Assembly: GCA_002353825.1 (NCBI GenBank) | Contig: DEKJ01000045.1 | Coordinates: 1-34,921 of the forward strand | Origin: Prevotella sp. UBA2725 | Lineage (GTDB): Bacteria > Bacteroidota > Bacteroidia > Bacteroidales > Bacteroidaceae | Direction: 5' to 3' | DNA length: 34,921 nucleotides | Shown here: positions 23,890-31,806 of the stretch, piece after piece | Numbering within the stretch: position 1 is the stretch's first letter | How the letters are laid out: each line of letters opens with the position of its first letter | Position numbers and translations under genes: made by a program | The notes under the pieces: generated by a model | The model's database searches: none | Told to the model about the DNA's origin: nothing | The model's input: only the letters and a program-made list of their open reading frames with translations

Positions 23890-25230
23890 ATGAACTTGAA
23901 AATACGTTTGTCAGTGTTGACGTTCCTTGAGTTTGGCGTCTGGGGTGCTTATCTTACATGTATGGGCAACTATTTGGGCGTAGCAGGATTAGGTGCAGAA
24001 ATCTCATGGTTCTATGCCATTCAAGGCATCGTCTCTATCTTCATGCCGACGCTCATCGGCATCGTCGCCGACAAGTGGATTCAGCCTCAGAAGCTCTTAG
24101 GCATCTGCCATCTTCTGGCAGGAGGCTTCATGCTCTCTTTGTGGGCCATGGGCATGTCAGCCGGTTTCGGAAATGAGATTCCAAACAAATCGCTGTTCAT
24201 AGCTCTCTATACGCTAAGTGTCGCTTTCTACATGCCGACCCTTGCCTTGACCAATACGACAGCATTCACAGTTCTGAAGAACAACGGAGGCGATACAGTC
24301 ACAGACTTTCCACCGATCCGCTCATGTGGTACTGTGGGATTCATCATCGTGATGTGGTTCGTCAACTGCGCTGTGTGGGATAATGGCTCATTCTCCATGA
24401 CGCTCGCACAGAACGCTCACAAGTTCCAGTACACCTACAACCAGTTTTTTGTATCAGGCATTCTGAGTCTCGTGATGTTCTTCTATGTCTTCACATTGCC
24501 TCAGTGCCGCATCGTTCGGGAAGCAAATCCGCAGAAGAAGACACTCATGGAGCTCTTTGGCTTAGACGCTTTCAAGCTTTTCAAGGAGCGCCGCATGGCT
24601 CTGTTCTTCATCTTTTCGGCTCTGTTAGGTATGTCCTTGCAGGTGACGAACAGTTTTGCCGGTCCCTTCATTTCCAGTTTCCAGGGCAGCAGCGACCCCG
24701 TCATCGCCTCATCTTTTGCAGCAAGCAATGCCACGTTGCTGACGTCTATCTCTCAGGTCAGCGAGGCCTTCTGCATTCTGCTCATCCCATTCTTCCTCAA
24801 GCGCTATGGTATCAAGAGCGTTATGCTTATCGCCATGTTCGCATGGGTCCTGCGCTTCGGCTTCTTCGGAGTAGGCAATCCCACGATGCCCGGAGTGTTG
24901 TTCTTCATCCTCTCCTGCATCGTCTATGGAGTTGCCTTCGACTTCTTCAATGTCTCAGGCGGCATCTTTGTAGATAAGGAATGTGATCCATCGGTTAAAG
25001 CTTCCGCTCAAGGACTGTTCATGCTGATGACAAATGGTATCGGTGCAACTGTCGGAACACTATCAGCCGGCGCCGTTGTCAATCATTTCTGCGCATGGAC
25101 TCAACGCGGTGGATCATCTTATCTCATGGGTGACTGGCAGGCATGCTGGTTCATCTTTGCTGGCTTTGCACTCGCGGTAGGCCTGTCTTTTGCATTGGTC
25201 TTCAAACCAGCAAAGAAAAAGGAGAATTAA
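23890..25230 (+). CDS. nupG-like: Nucleoside:H+ symporter family (NupG/XapB-like) MFS permease
   Basis: Inner-membrane importer of nucleosides driven by protons. The 446-residue product has about twelve hydrophobic segments. It starts with the family-typical IRLSVLTFLEFGVWGAYLT and carries the conserved LRFGFFGVGNP stretch before helix 10 and the DFFNVSGGIFVDKE segment, both characteristic of the nucleoside:H+ symporter branch of the major facilitator superfamily. The next gene starts 3 nt after the stop codon, so it leads a small operon with the BFN-domain protein, rsmE and probably the lipoprotein gene. Purine or pyrimidine preference cannot be read from the sequence. Confidence 0.92.
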   Translation: MNLKIRLSVLTFLEFGVWGAYLTCMGNYLGVAGLGAEISWFYAIQGIVSIFMPTLIGIVADKWIQPQKLLGICHLLAGGFMLSLWAMGMSAGFGNEIPNKSLFIALYTLSVAFYMPTLALTNTTAFTVLKNNGGDTVTDFPPIRSCGTVGFIIVMWFVNCAVWDNGSFSMTLAQNAHKFQYTYNQFFVSGILSLVMFFYVFTLPQCRIVREANPQKKTLMELFGLDAFKLFKERRMALFFIFSALLGMSLQVTNSFAGPFISSFQGSSDPVIASSFAASNATLLTSISQVSEAFCILLIPFFLKRYGIKSVMLIAMFAWVLRFGFFGVGNPTMPGVLFFILSCIVYGVAFDFFNVSGGIFVDKECDPSVKASAQGLFMLMTNGIGATVGTLSAGAVVNHFCAWTQRGGSSYLMGDWQACWFIFAGFALAVGLSFALVFKPAKKKEN

Positions 25231-25233
25231 AAT

Positions 25234-25836
25234 ATGGCAAGAATAAAGTTATTTTTACAACAAGCTACAGAGGTCGTTGGAGAAGAGAAGGAAGGATTGC
25301 TCATCCTTACCGACTCTTTCCAGGAACGTCAGATCGCTATCCCTTGCAGCAGCCGGATGTTCGACGAGTTCAAGGCTCGCATGAACAACCCCAAGCATCA
25401 TGCTGAGTTGGCTGATATCCTCTTCAATGTCATCAAATGGCAGACGGAACTATCGCTGGAGCTTGTCATCATCAATGTCGATAATGGCCATTACTCAGCG
25501 ATTCTTAGCAACACTGACTCCTTGGAGCAGGTGCCCCTTGATGGAGCGCAGGCAGTTCTGCTCAATTATATCAGTAAAGACAAGATACCATTGTTCATTG
25601 AAGAGAAACTCTTCCTGAAACAAAGTTCTGTCTACGATATGAAAGCCACGGGCGTTTCGCTGCCTGTTAACACGCTGTCAAGATCCATGCTTCGTAAGGC
25701 CATGGAAAAGGCAATAGCTGCAGAGAACTATGAGCTTGCTTCTCAACTGAGAGACGAACTGAACAGAAGAACGGCTTCATCCGACAACAATTCGAAAACT
25801 TCACCTGACAACACTACGAGAGAAAGTAGTAATTGA
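25234..25836 (+). CDS. Bifunctional nuclease (BFN/DUF151) domain protein with C-terminal UVR motif
   Basis: The 200-residue product has a DUF151/BFN domain (about 40-135: QIAIPCSSRMFDEF, LELVIINVDNGHYSAILSN, AVLLNYISKDKIPLFIEEKL), named after plant proteins with reported RNase and DNase activity. A UVR motif at about 150-175 (LRKAMEKAIAAENYELASQL then RDEL) is the coiled hairpin that UvrB, UvrC and Clp adaptors use for protein contact. The tail is polar and rich in Ser and Asn. An AGGAG sequence at 25220-25224 lies 9 nt before the start. The pairing with a nucleoside permease suggests nucleic-acid salvage or stress roles, but this is inference. Confidence 0.85.
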   Translation: MARIKLFLQQATEVVGEEKEGLLILTDSFQERQIAIPCSSRMFDEFKARMNNPKHHAELADILFNVIKWQTELSLELVIINVDNGHYSAILSNTDSLEQVPLDGAQAVLLNYISKDKIPLFIEEKLFLKQSSVYDMKATGVSLPVNTLSRSMLRKAMEKAIAAENYELASQLRDELNRRTASSDNNSKTSPDNTTRESSN

Positions 25837-25840
25837 GACG

Positions 25841-26563
25841 ATGAAAGAAGAAAGATACTTTTATGTCCCCGATGCTGCAAACAGCAGTGAGCTGCCGGAG
25901 CAGGAAGCACAACATGCCATCCGCGTGTTGCGACTTGTAGAAGGTGACGACATCTATCTCATGGATGGAGTGGGGAACTTCTACAAAGCTGAGGTGGGCA
26001 TGACTTCCAAGAAACGATGCTTCTACAAACTCTTGGAGACACTGCCTCAAGAGAAGACATGGTTGGGGAACATCCAACTCGCCATTGCGCCTACAAAGAT
26101 GATGGAGCGCATCGAATGGATGGTTGAGAAAGCCACGGAGATAGGTTTCGACCGCGTGAGCTTCGTCGATTGTAAGTTCTCCGAGCGCCACGTCATCCGC
26201 ACGGACCGCATCGAAAAGATTGTAATATCAGCCATGAAACAAAGCCGAAAGGCCTTCAAGCCCATTGTCGATGAGATAACACCATTCAATGATTTCATCA
26301 CGTCTTGCCAGGCCGACTATAAGTTCATCGCTCACTGCTACAATGATCAGGAGCGCATCGATCTCTTCGACGAGCTGCACACCATTCCCAAGGAAGCTAC
26401 CGTGTGTGTGATGGTAGGTCCCGAAGGCGACTTCTCTACAGATGAGGTGGAAGCAGCCCTGGCACATGGTTTCAAGCCTATCACACTTGGTAACAGTCGG
26501 TTGCGCACAGAGACAGCAGGACTGATGGCAGTGACTATGGCTCAACTCGCAAAAAGAATTTGA
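25841..26563 (+). CDS. rsmE: 16S rRNA (uracil-1498-N3)-methyltransferase
   Basis: SPOUT-class methyltransferase that methylates N3 of U1498 in the decoding centre of 16S rRNA, using S-adenosylmethionine. The 240-residue product has the N-terminal PUA-like part (HAIRVLRLVEGDDIYLMDG) and the knotted C-terminal domain with MVGPEGDFSTDEVEAA and the knot loop LGNSRLRTETAGLMAVT. An internal KATEIGFDRVSFV segment is typical of the family. It begins 4 nt after the BFN gene and is followed after 22 nt by the lipoprotein gene. Confidence 0.95.
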   Translation: MKEERYFYVPDAANSSELPEQEAQHAIRVLRLVEGDDIYLMDGVGNFYKAEVGMTSKKRCFYKLLETLPQEKTWLGNIQLAIAPTKMMERIEWMVEKATEIGFDRVSFVDCKFSERHVIRTDRIEKIVISAMKQSRKAFKPIVDEITPFNDFITSCQADYKFIAHCYNDQERIDLFDELHTIPKEATVCVMVGPEGDFSTDEVEAALAHGFKPITLGNSRLRTETAGLMAVTMAQLAKRI

Positions 26564-26585
26564 AATAATTAATAAAATAAATATC

Positions 26586-27944
26586 ATGAAACGCCATTTC
26601 CGGATAACAAGCTCATTACTTCTATCCATTTGTTTGTGTTCATTTATTGTATTAATGGCATCCTGCTCCAGCAATGACTATCTCAATGCCATCCCCTCAG
26701 AAAGTCAGATGCTGATCCGATTGAATACCGCGAAGCTCAGCGGCACCCAGAGTCCGCTTATCCTCAAGTCGCTCCTCCATGTGAACAATGTGGATGAGAC
26801 GGGGCTTGATCTCTCCAAAGATGTCTATTTCTTTGAAGATGGTCAAGGCAATTTTGGCATCTGTGCCAAAGTGAGCAGCGACAGTAAGTTGGAAAAAACC
26901 TTGAAACAAGCAGGATTAAGTCTTACGAAGCGTCACGACTATAAGTTTGCTGCACTCCCCACCAACTGGGTCATCGGGTTCTCCGATGAAGCAGCGCTTC
27001 TCATGGGACCCGTCGTACCTGCCCAGCAAGCTGACATGATAACCCTCATGGCACGTTATCTCGGTTCCGAGGAAGACGACGGCATCAAATCGTCTCCGAT
27101 GTACGCCACAGCCGATTCCATCGATGCACCGATGGCCATGGTCTCTCAGACCAAAGCCCTTCCCGAGCAGTTTGTTGCCCCGTTCACGATGGGTGCACCG
27201 AAAGATGCTGATCCGGCTGATGTCATCCTCGCTGCTGCCATGGAGGTCAAGAACGGTCGACTGCTGATGCACGGCCGAACGCTCTCTTACAAAAAAGGTA
27301 TCAATACAGCTATCGAGAAAGCTGCAAAGGTCTATCGTCCTATCAAAGGCAACTATCTCAAAACCATGTCACAAGACGATGTGCTCGGCCTCTTCCTCAA
27401 CGTTGATGGTAAGCAGTTCCATCAACTGATGATCCAGAACCGTGCCGTCACGGCCATGCTCGCAGGCATCAATGCAGCCATCGATATGGACAATATTCTG
27501 AAGAGTGTCAATGGCGACCTCACGCTTATCACCTCTTCCTTGGGCAAAGACAACTTCCACCTCATGATGGCCGCGAAGCTCTCCGGGGCTCCCTGGCTCG
27601 CAGATGTAGGCTATTGGAAGCAGAGTGTGCCCTCCGGTGGTCATATCGGTGATTGGGGCAAGAACTGCTACTATTACACGGGCAGTGGCACGACTTATTA
27701 TTTTGGAGTCACACCCGACATGCAGTATATGAGTGGCGGCTCTCCCGAAGAGGCCAAGCAAAGCATCACTTCATCAAAGAAGCCTATCTCCGCTGATCTT
27801 CAGCATCTTATCATCGGTAAGAAGTTTGCGATGATAGTCAACTTCCAGGCTCTTGGCACAGGCAAGGCAGCAGCCGTCACCTCTCTTCTCAAGCCCCTGT
27901 TTGGCAAGGTCAACACTATAGTCTACACCATGGATGAAAAGTGA
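26586..27944 (+). CDS. Lipoprotein, DUF4836-like
   Basis: A 452-residue lipoprotein with signal MKRHFRITSSLLLSICLCSF and lipobox LMASC (Cys27). The sequence after the cysteine is S-S-N-D-Y, a weak export signal, so it may stay in the periplasmic leaflet. The mature part opens with NAIPSESQMLIRLNTAKL and contains repeated domains with short beta strands and a helical middle. This resembles the Bacteroidetes family DUF4836, whose members are of similar length and begin with an A-I-P-x-D-A type segment. The function is unknown. It is closely spaced after rsmE (22 nt), and its stop codon runs directly into a dispersed 45-bp repeat. Confidence 0.75.
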   Translation: MKRHFRITSSLLLSICLCSFIVLMASCSSNDYLNAIPSESQMLIRLNTAKLSGTQSPLILKSLLHVNNVDETGLDLSKDVYFFEDGQGNFGICAKVSSDSKLEKTLKQAGLSLTKRHDYKFAALPTNWVIGFSDEAALLMGPVVPAQQADMITLMARYLGSEEDDGIKSSPMYATADSIDAPMAMVSQTKALPEQFVAPFTMGAPKDADPADVILAAAMEVKNGRLLMHGRTLSYKKGINTAIEKAAKVYRPIKGNYLKTMSQDDVLGLFLNVDGKQFHQLMIQNRAVTAMLAGINAAIDMDNILKSVNGDLTLITSSLGKDNFHLMMAAKLSGAPWLADVGYWKQSVPSGGHIGDWGKNCYYYTGSGTTYYFGVTPDMQYMSGGSPEEAKQSITSSKKPISADLQHLIIGKKFAMIVNFQALGTGKAAAVTSLLKPLFGKVNTIVYTMDEK

Positions 27945-27989
27945 TGAAGTGTCTTAATGTGACTGCGATTTTGTGATTTTGTGATTTTT
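27945..27989 (+). repeat. Dispersed 45-bp repeat, copy 1
   Basis: Starts immediately after the stop codon of the lipoprotein gene. It is identical at 44 of 45 positions to 31431-31475, and its last 41 bases match 31271-31311 in inverted orientation with two differences. The 3' part is a tandem of the 8-mer GTGATTTT. Confidence 0.75.
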
Positions 27990-28036
27990 CGCGAACAAGG
28001 GTGATAGTGCATACATAAGAAAATACATACAAAACA

Positions 28037-28681
28037 ATGAATAAGATAACTTTCCAAAAAGTCGTACCCAGCGTCTTCTCAGAGCGCAAGGATCTTGTCT
28101 CTGACATCTGGGCCAACGACATCTCTTTTGAGAAAGGACATCTCTACCTTGTCGAGGCAGACTCCGGCAAGGGAAAGAGTACCTTCTGCAGTTACGTCGT
28201 AGGTTATCGCCACGACTACACTGGCCACGTCTTTTTCGACGACAACGATACCAAGCAATACACGGTCTCACAATGGGTGGACATGCGCCGCAGCCATATC
28301 AGCCATCTCTTTCAGGAGCTCCGTCTCTTCCCCGAGCTGACCGCCATGGAGAACATTCAGATCAAGAACAAGCTCACCGGCTTCAAGTCGGAGAAGCAGA
28401 TTCTCGAGTGGTTCGACATGCTCGGCATCGGCGATAAGACCAACTCACTGATCGGTCGCATGTCGTTCGGTCAGCAGCAGCGTGTGGCCATGATCCGCGC
28501 GCTCGTGCAGCCTTTCGACTTCATCCTCGCCGATGAGCCTATCTCGCACCTCGACGACCGCAACGCTGCCATCATGGGAAAGATCATGATGGACGAGGCC
28601 AAGAGCCAGGGTGCCGGAGTCATCGTCACAAGTATCGGTAAACACATGAACTTAAACTATGAAAGGACGGTGAAGCTATGA
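28037..28681 (+). CDS. ABC transporter ATP-binding protein with non-canonical motifs
   Basis: Cytoplasmic ATPase of a two-gene ABC system, 214 residues, LolD/MacB-like in size. Recognised parts are the Walker A at 41-49 (ADSGKGKST, with Ala instead of the first Gly), the Q-loop Gln93 (HLFQELRLF), the signature at 142-146 (MSFGQ instead of LSGGQ), Walker B at 162-167 (FILADE) with the catalytic Glu167, and the D-loop SHLD. The switch position where most members have His reads VTSIGKH, so Ser199 stands where His is expected. Its TGA overlaps the ATG of the permease gene (28678-28681). Together they would drive a mechanotransmission-type or lipoprotein-handling complex; the substrate is unknown. 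Confidence 0.85.
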   Translation: MNKITFQKVVPSVFSERKDLVSDIWANDISFEKGHLYLVEADSGKGKSTFCSYVVGYRHDYTGHVFFDDNDTKQYTVSQWVDMRRSHISHLFQELRLFPELTAMENIQIKNKLTGFKSEKQILEWFDMLGIGDKTNSLIGRMSFGQQQRVAMIRALVQPFDFILADEPISHLDDRNAAIMGKIMMDEAKSQGAGVIVTSIGKHMNLNYERTVKL

Positions 28682-29877
28682 ATCTCGTTTGGAAACTTTT
28701 ACGTCAGCATATCAGCATTCCCCAGTTCGTGGGCTTTGCATTCGCCAATCTCTTTGGCATGCTGATTGTCCTTTTAGGCTATCAGTTCTACAAGGACGTC
28801 TCCCCGGTCTTCACAAGTGAGGACTCGTTCATGAAGTCAAACTATATCATTGTCGAGAAGAAGATTGGCACCGGCAGCACCTTGTCGGGTCGCTCCAATG
28901 CTTTCACCAAGGATGATATCGATGACCTCAACAACGCTCATTTCACTTTCAAGACGGGCGCATTCACATCCAATCAGTACACTGTCACTGCTCGCATGGG
29001 CATCAGCGGAACGAACATCCTCAACTCTGAGATCTTCTTAGAGAGCATCCCCGACGCGTTTGTCGATGCACCGAAAGGCACGTGGGGCTACAAGCCAGGC
29101 GATCATGTGGTGCCTATCATCCTGCCGCGCAGCTACATCGCCATGTACAACTTCGGCTTTGCCCAGAACCGCTCACTCCCGAAGATCAGTGATGGCCTCG
29201 TGGGAATAATCGACTTCGACATCTTCATCCAGGGCAATGGCAGCAATGGGTCGTTCAAAGGCAAGGTCATCGGCTTCTCCTCGCGTGTGAGCAGTATCCT
29301 CGTGCCTCAGGCCTTCATGGACTGGTCCAACCAGACCTACGCTCCCGACAAACACCCCGATCCGTCGCGCTTGATCCTCGACCCCGACAACAGTAAGACG
29401 GAGCAGATGACGAAATACTTCGACCGTCACGGATACGAGGTAGAGGACGACAAGCTCGACACCGAGAAGACCACTTACTTCCTGCGTCTCATGGTCACGA
29501 TGGTCATGGTTGTGGGTCTCGTCATCTCCATCCTCAGTTTCTACATCCTCATGCTCAGCATCTATCTGCTCGTGCAGAAGAACTCGTCGAAGCTGGAGAA
29601 CCTGCTGCTCATCGGCTACAGTCCACAGCAGGTGGCAAAGCCTTATCAGTTGCTGACGATCTTCCTGAACCTCGGTGTGCTCATCATCGCACTCATCGCC
29701 ATCGTCTTCATCCGAGCCTATTACATGGGCGTCATCTCAACGCTCTTCCCGAACCTTGACAGTGGCACGATGCTGCCGGCTGTCATCTTGGGTATCTGCC
29801 TGTTCCTCTTGGTGAGCGTCTGCAATATCATCGCCATCCATCGCAAGATCACTTCCATCTGGCAAAGAAAAGAATAA
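28678..29877 (+). CDS. FtsX/MacB-like ABC transporter permease
   Basis: Membrane partner of the preceding ATPase, 399 residues. One hydrophobic segment lies near the N-terminus (about 17-40), then a periplasmic domain of about 225 residues (about 40-265), then three segments (about 268-297, 322-348, 365-390). This is the four-helix topology of the FtsX-like permease family. The cytoplasmic loop NSSKLENLLLIGYSPQQVAKP between helices 2 and 3 fits the family's coupling region. The periplasmic domain carries no motif I recognise. The start overlaps the ATPase stop by 4 nt, and the stop shares a base with the rluA-like start, giving a tightly coupled operon. Confidence 0.85.
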   Translation: MNLVWKLLRQHISIPQFVGFAFANLFGMLIVLLGYQFYKDVSPVFTSEDSFMKSNYIIVEKKIGTGSTLSGRSNAFTKDDIDDLNNAHFTFKTGAFTSNQYTVTARMGISGTNILNSEIFLESIPDAFVDAPKGTWGYKPGDHVVPIILPRSYIAMYNFGFAQNRSLPKISDGLVGIIDFDIFIQGNGSNGSFKGKVIGFSSRVSSILVPQAFMDWSNQTYAPDKHPDPSRLILDPDNSKTEQMTKYFDRHGYEVEDDKLDTEKTTYFLRLMVTMVMVVGLVISILSFYILMLSIYLLVQKNSSKLENLLLIGYSPQQVAKPYQLLTIFLNLGVLIIALIAIVFIRAYYMGVISTLFPNLDSGTMLPAVILGICLFLLVSVCNIIAIHRKITSIWQRKE

Positions 29878-30794
29878 TGCAAAATAAACATTCATACCAT
29901 GCTGTCGGTCAGAAACCGCAGCAGCGTTTTGACAGTTACACTGTTGAGGAGCCCGCACAGCTCCTCGACTGGCTGCTGTCTCATCTCCACGAGAGCCGTA
30001 CGAAGGTGAAAGCGACCCTCTCCGGTCATGGCATAAAGGTCAACAACAAGATCGTGACCCAGTTCGATTTCCCCCTTAAGCCGGGGATGAAGATCTCGGT
30101 GAGCAAGTCAAAGCAGAACGTGGAGTTCAAGAACCGTTACGTACATATCGTCTACGAGGACCGCTACCTCCTCGTTGTCGACAAGAAGCCTGGCATCCTC
30201 TCGATGGCTGCAGGCCACAGCACGCTCAATGTCAAGACTGTTCTCGATGACTATCTTCGTCAGACGCGCCAGCACTGTACGGCTCATATCGTTCATCGTC
30301 TCGACCGCGATACGAGTGGACTGATGGTCTATGCCAAGGACAAGGAGACGGAGCTGCTCTTCGAGTCAGACTGGCACAACATCGTCTTCGACCGTCGCTA
30401 CGTGGCTGTGCTCTCGGGCGTAATGGAGCAGGATGAGGGCACGGTAGAGAGCTGGCTCAAGGACAACCGCGCTTATTTCACCTACAGCGCTAATTACGAT
30501 AACGGAGGCAAGTACGCTGTCACCCACTATCATGTCCTTGCCCGCACGGACACCCACTCCTTGGTTGAGTTCAAGCTGGAGACCGGTCGTAAGAATCAGA
30601 TCCGCGTCCACGCTGCCGACCTCGGTCACCCGGTCTGTGGCGATGTCAAGTATGGTAATGGTGACGACCCCATCGGCCGCCTCTGTCTCCACGCCTTCCG
30701 TCTCTGCTTCTACCATCCTGTCACCCATAAACCGATGGAGTTTGAGACTGAAATCCCGAGATCTTTTTCATCTATATTCCATAACCAGGAGTAG
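29877..30794 (+). CDS. RluA family pseudouridine synthase
   Basis: Isomerises uridine to pseudouridine in rRNA or tRNA. The 305-residue product has an S4-like RNA-binding domain at about 20-85 (LLDWLLSHLHESRTKVKATL and GHGIKVNNKIVTQFDFPLKP) and the catalytic domain with motif I HRLDRDTSGLMVYAK, catalytic Asp143, and motif II GRKNQIRVHAADLGHPVCGD. The S4 domain is somewhat divergent, and the C-terminus is short, as in RluD-like Bacteroidetes paralogs. The exact target nucleotide cannot be named. Its ATG shares one base with the permease stop codon. Confidence 0.92.
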   Translation: MQNKHSYHAVGQKPQQRFDSYTVEEPAQLLDWLLSHLHESRTKVKATLSGHGIKVNNKIVTQFDFPLKPGMKISVSKSKQNVEFKNRYVHIVYEDRYLLVVDKKPGILSMAAGHSTLNVKTVLDDYLRQTRQHCTAHIVHRLDRDTSGLMVYAKDKETELLFESDWHNIVFDRRYVAVLSGVMEQDEGTVESWLKDNRAYFTYSANYDNGGKYAVTHYHVLARTDTHSLVEFKLETGRKNQIRVHAADLGHPVCGDVKYGNGDDPIGRLCLHAFRLCFYHPVTHKPMEFETEIPRSFSSIFHNQE

Positions 30795-30797
30795 GAT

Positions 30798-30832
30798 AAC
30801 TCCTAACTCCTATCTCCTAACTCCTAACTCCC
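30798..30832. repeat. Heptad repeat array between the rluA-like gene and the small ORF
   Basis: Five tandem copies of a 7-mer of the form AACTCCT (one copy reads ATCTCCT). The 19 bases 30805-30823 are the exact reverse complement of 6873-6891. It ends one base before the ATG of the 52-codon gene. Confidence 0.65.
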
Positions 30833-30991
30833 ATGACCGACTACATCCTCGCCCTTCTCGTCATCATCGTTGCCATCTTCGTCATCAAGAAGGTGGCGAC
30901 CTGTCTCATCAAGACTATTGTAGCCATCATCGCGATAGCCATCCTCGTATATCTTTTCTCAAAGACTGGAATGCTGAACTACCATTTCTAA
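30833..30991 (+). CDS. Small hydrophobic membrane protein (52 residues)
   Basis: An unlisted short gene reading MTDYILALLVIIVAIFVIKK, then VATCLIKTIVAIIAIAILVY and LFSKTGMLNYHF. It has two hydrophobic stretches (residues 4-18 and 24-42) separated by a lysine pair, or alternatively one long helix hairpin. It starts 38 nt after the rluA-like stop codon, in the same direction. Its third codon positions are rich in C, as in the flanking genes, which suggests real coding rather than chance. I do not recognise a family. The heptad repeat just before the ATG leaves little room for a conventional ribosome binding site. Confidence 0.6.
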   Translation: MTDYILALLVIIVAIFVIKKVATCLIKTIVAIIAIAILVYLFSKTGMLNYHF

Positions 30992-31270
30992 CCCACGCTG
31001 CAAAGGTACAAAGAATATCTCGTTGCTACAATAGCTTTTCCGGCAAGTGGTCTAGAATCTTCGATTTAAGGATATAATATCCTGATTATTAATTTGTTAT
31101 AAGTTCCAAAAATGCACATAGACTTTACGAGGATTGATGCGTGAAACATTGATTATCACCATTCAAGTGAAATCGCCCTACGATTACAGTTGAATCGCAC
31201 CGCGATTGCCATTGAATCGCAACTGCCGTGAAACAATCGTGAAACATGATTATCAAGGAAATCGTTATTG
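30992..31270. repeat. Gap with degenerate GTGAAA/TGAATCGC repeats
   Basis: No gene is visible. From 31141 to 31270 the sequence is a patchwork of related short units beginning GTGAAA or TTGAAT and containing ATCGC or its complement (GTGAAACATTGATTATC at 31141, GTGAAACATGATTATC at 31239, TTGAATCGCA at 31190 and 31213). Spacing is near 22 bp in the middle. It recalls the 22-bp array at 7893-7988 in composition. 30992-31140 shows nothing I can name. Confidence 0.45.
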
Positions 31271-31475
31271 AAAAATCGCAAAATCACAAAATCGCAGTCA
31301 CAATAAGACACCTTTTCATTTTCGAGAGCGTACACAAGAGAGAAAAGTATTATATAATAAAAGTATATACATCTATTATATATATAATATAATAATGTAC
31401 GCGAAAGTGAATTTTTCGCTCTGGAATGTGTGAAGTGTCTTATTGTGACTGCGATTTTGTGATTTTGTGATTTTT
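31271..31475. repeat. 205-bp near-palindromic element with 41-bp terminal inverted repeats
   Basis: 31271-31311 and 31435-31475 are inverted copies differing at one position in 41. Inside them a second inverted pair is visible (CGTACA at 31329-31334 with TGTACG at 31396-31401, and CATTTTCG with CGAAAGTG), around a core of about 55 bp of almost pure A and T. The right arm continues as the 45-bp repeat also found at 27945-27989. No transposase is present, so it resembles a non-autonomous MITE-like or extragenic palindrome element. Confidence 0.7.
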
Positions 31476-31508
31476 TCTCGATATTTGGACCTTACGAGGG
31501 GGTAACTC

Positions 31509-31539
31509 TTGCACCATACAAAATATTTTATTATCTTTG
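31509..31539 (+). promoter_or_regulatory. Promoter of the toxin-antitoxin pair
   Basis: TTG (31509-31511), 20 nt, TATCTTTG (31532-31539), a good Bacteroidetes promoter about 27 nt from the inferred start point to the ATG at 31574. Confidence 0.6.
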
Positions 31540-31573
31540 CAACTGGAAATCCATATTTGCAAAAAGTTTTCGT

Positions 31574-31801
31574 ATGGCGACATTAACATTACAGATTGAC
31601 AACTCTTCTATATTAGAGAAGGTTAAGGATGTTCTCAGCCTAATTCAAGGAGTGCACATCATTAGTATCAATAGAAACACAGCTATTGACAACATTCCCA
31701 ATGATACTACTCTAAGTGCAATGAAAGAAGCGGAATCGGACAACGACGCCGGGAGTGTAGACACGTCGAGTCTCCAAGCTTTTATTAATTCGATGAATTA
31801 A
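31574..31801 (+). CDS. Putative type II antitoxin
   Basis: A 75-residue protein immediately upstream of a RelE/YafQ-like toxin remnant, 5 nt apart. The N-terminus MATLTLQIDNSSILEKVKDV could form a beta strand and helix as in ribbon-helix-helix or RelB-like dimerisation domains. The C-terminal part (about 45-75) is acidic and probably disordered, with a terminal helix SLQAFINSMN, as expected for a toxin-wrapping segment. The sequence itself matches no antitoxin family that I can name with certainty, so the call rests on gene order, size and charge. The region is more AT-rich than its neighbours, in keeping with horizontal acquisition. Confidence 0.6.
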   Translation: MATLTLQIDNSSILEKVKDVLSLIQGVHIISINRNTAIDNIPNDTTLSAMKEAESDNDAGSVDTSSLQAFINSMN

Positions 31802-31806
31802 CAGGC

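Noticed and set aside
30532..31077. A 181-codon open frame overlapping the rluA-like gene and the 52-codon gene
   Set aside because: It is out of frame with both, rich in Ser, Arg and His, and reads through the heptad repeat.
31271..31475. Insertion sequence
   Set aside because: It has terminal inverted repeats, but the 205 bp hold no open frame for a transposase and no target duplication is evident.
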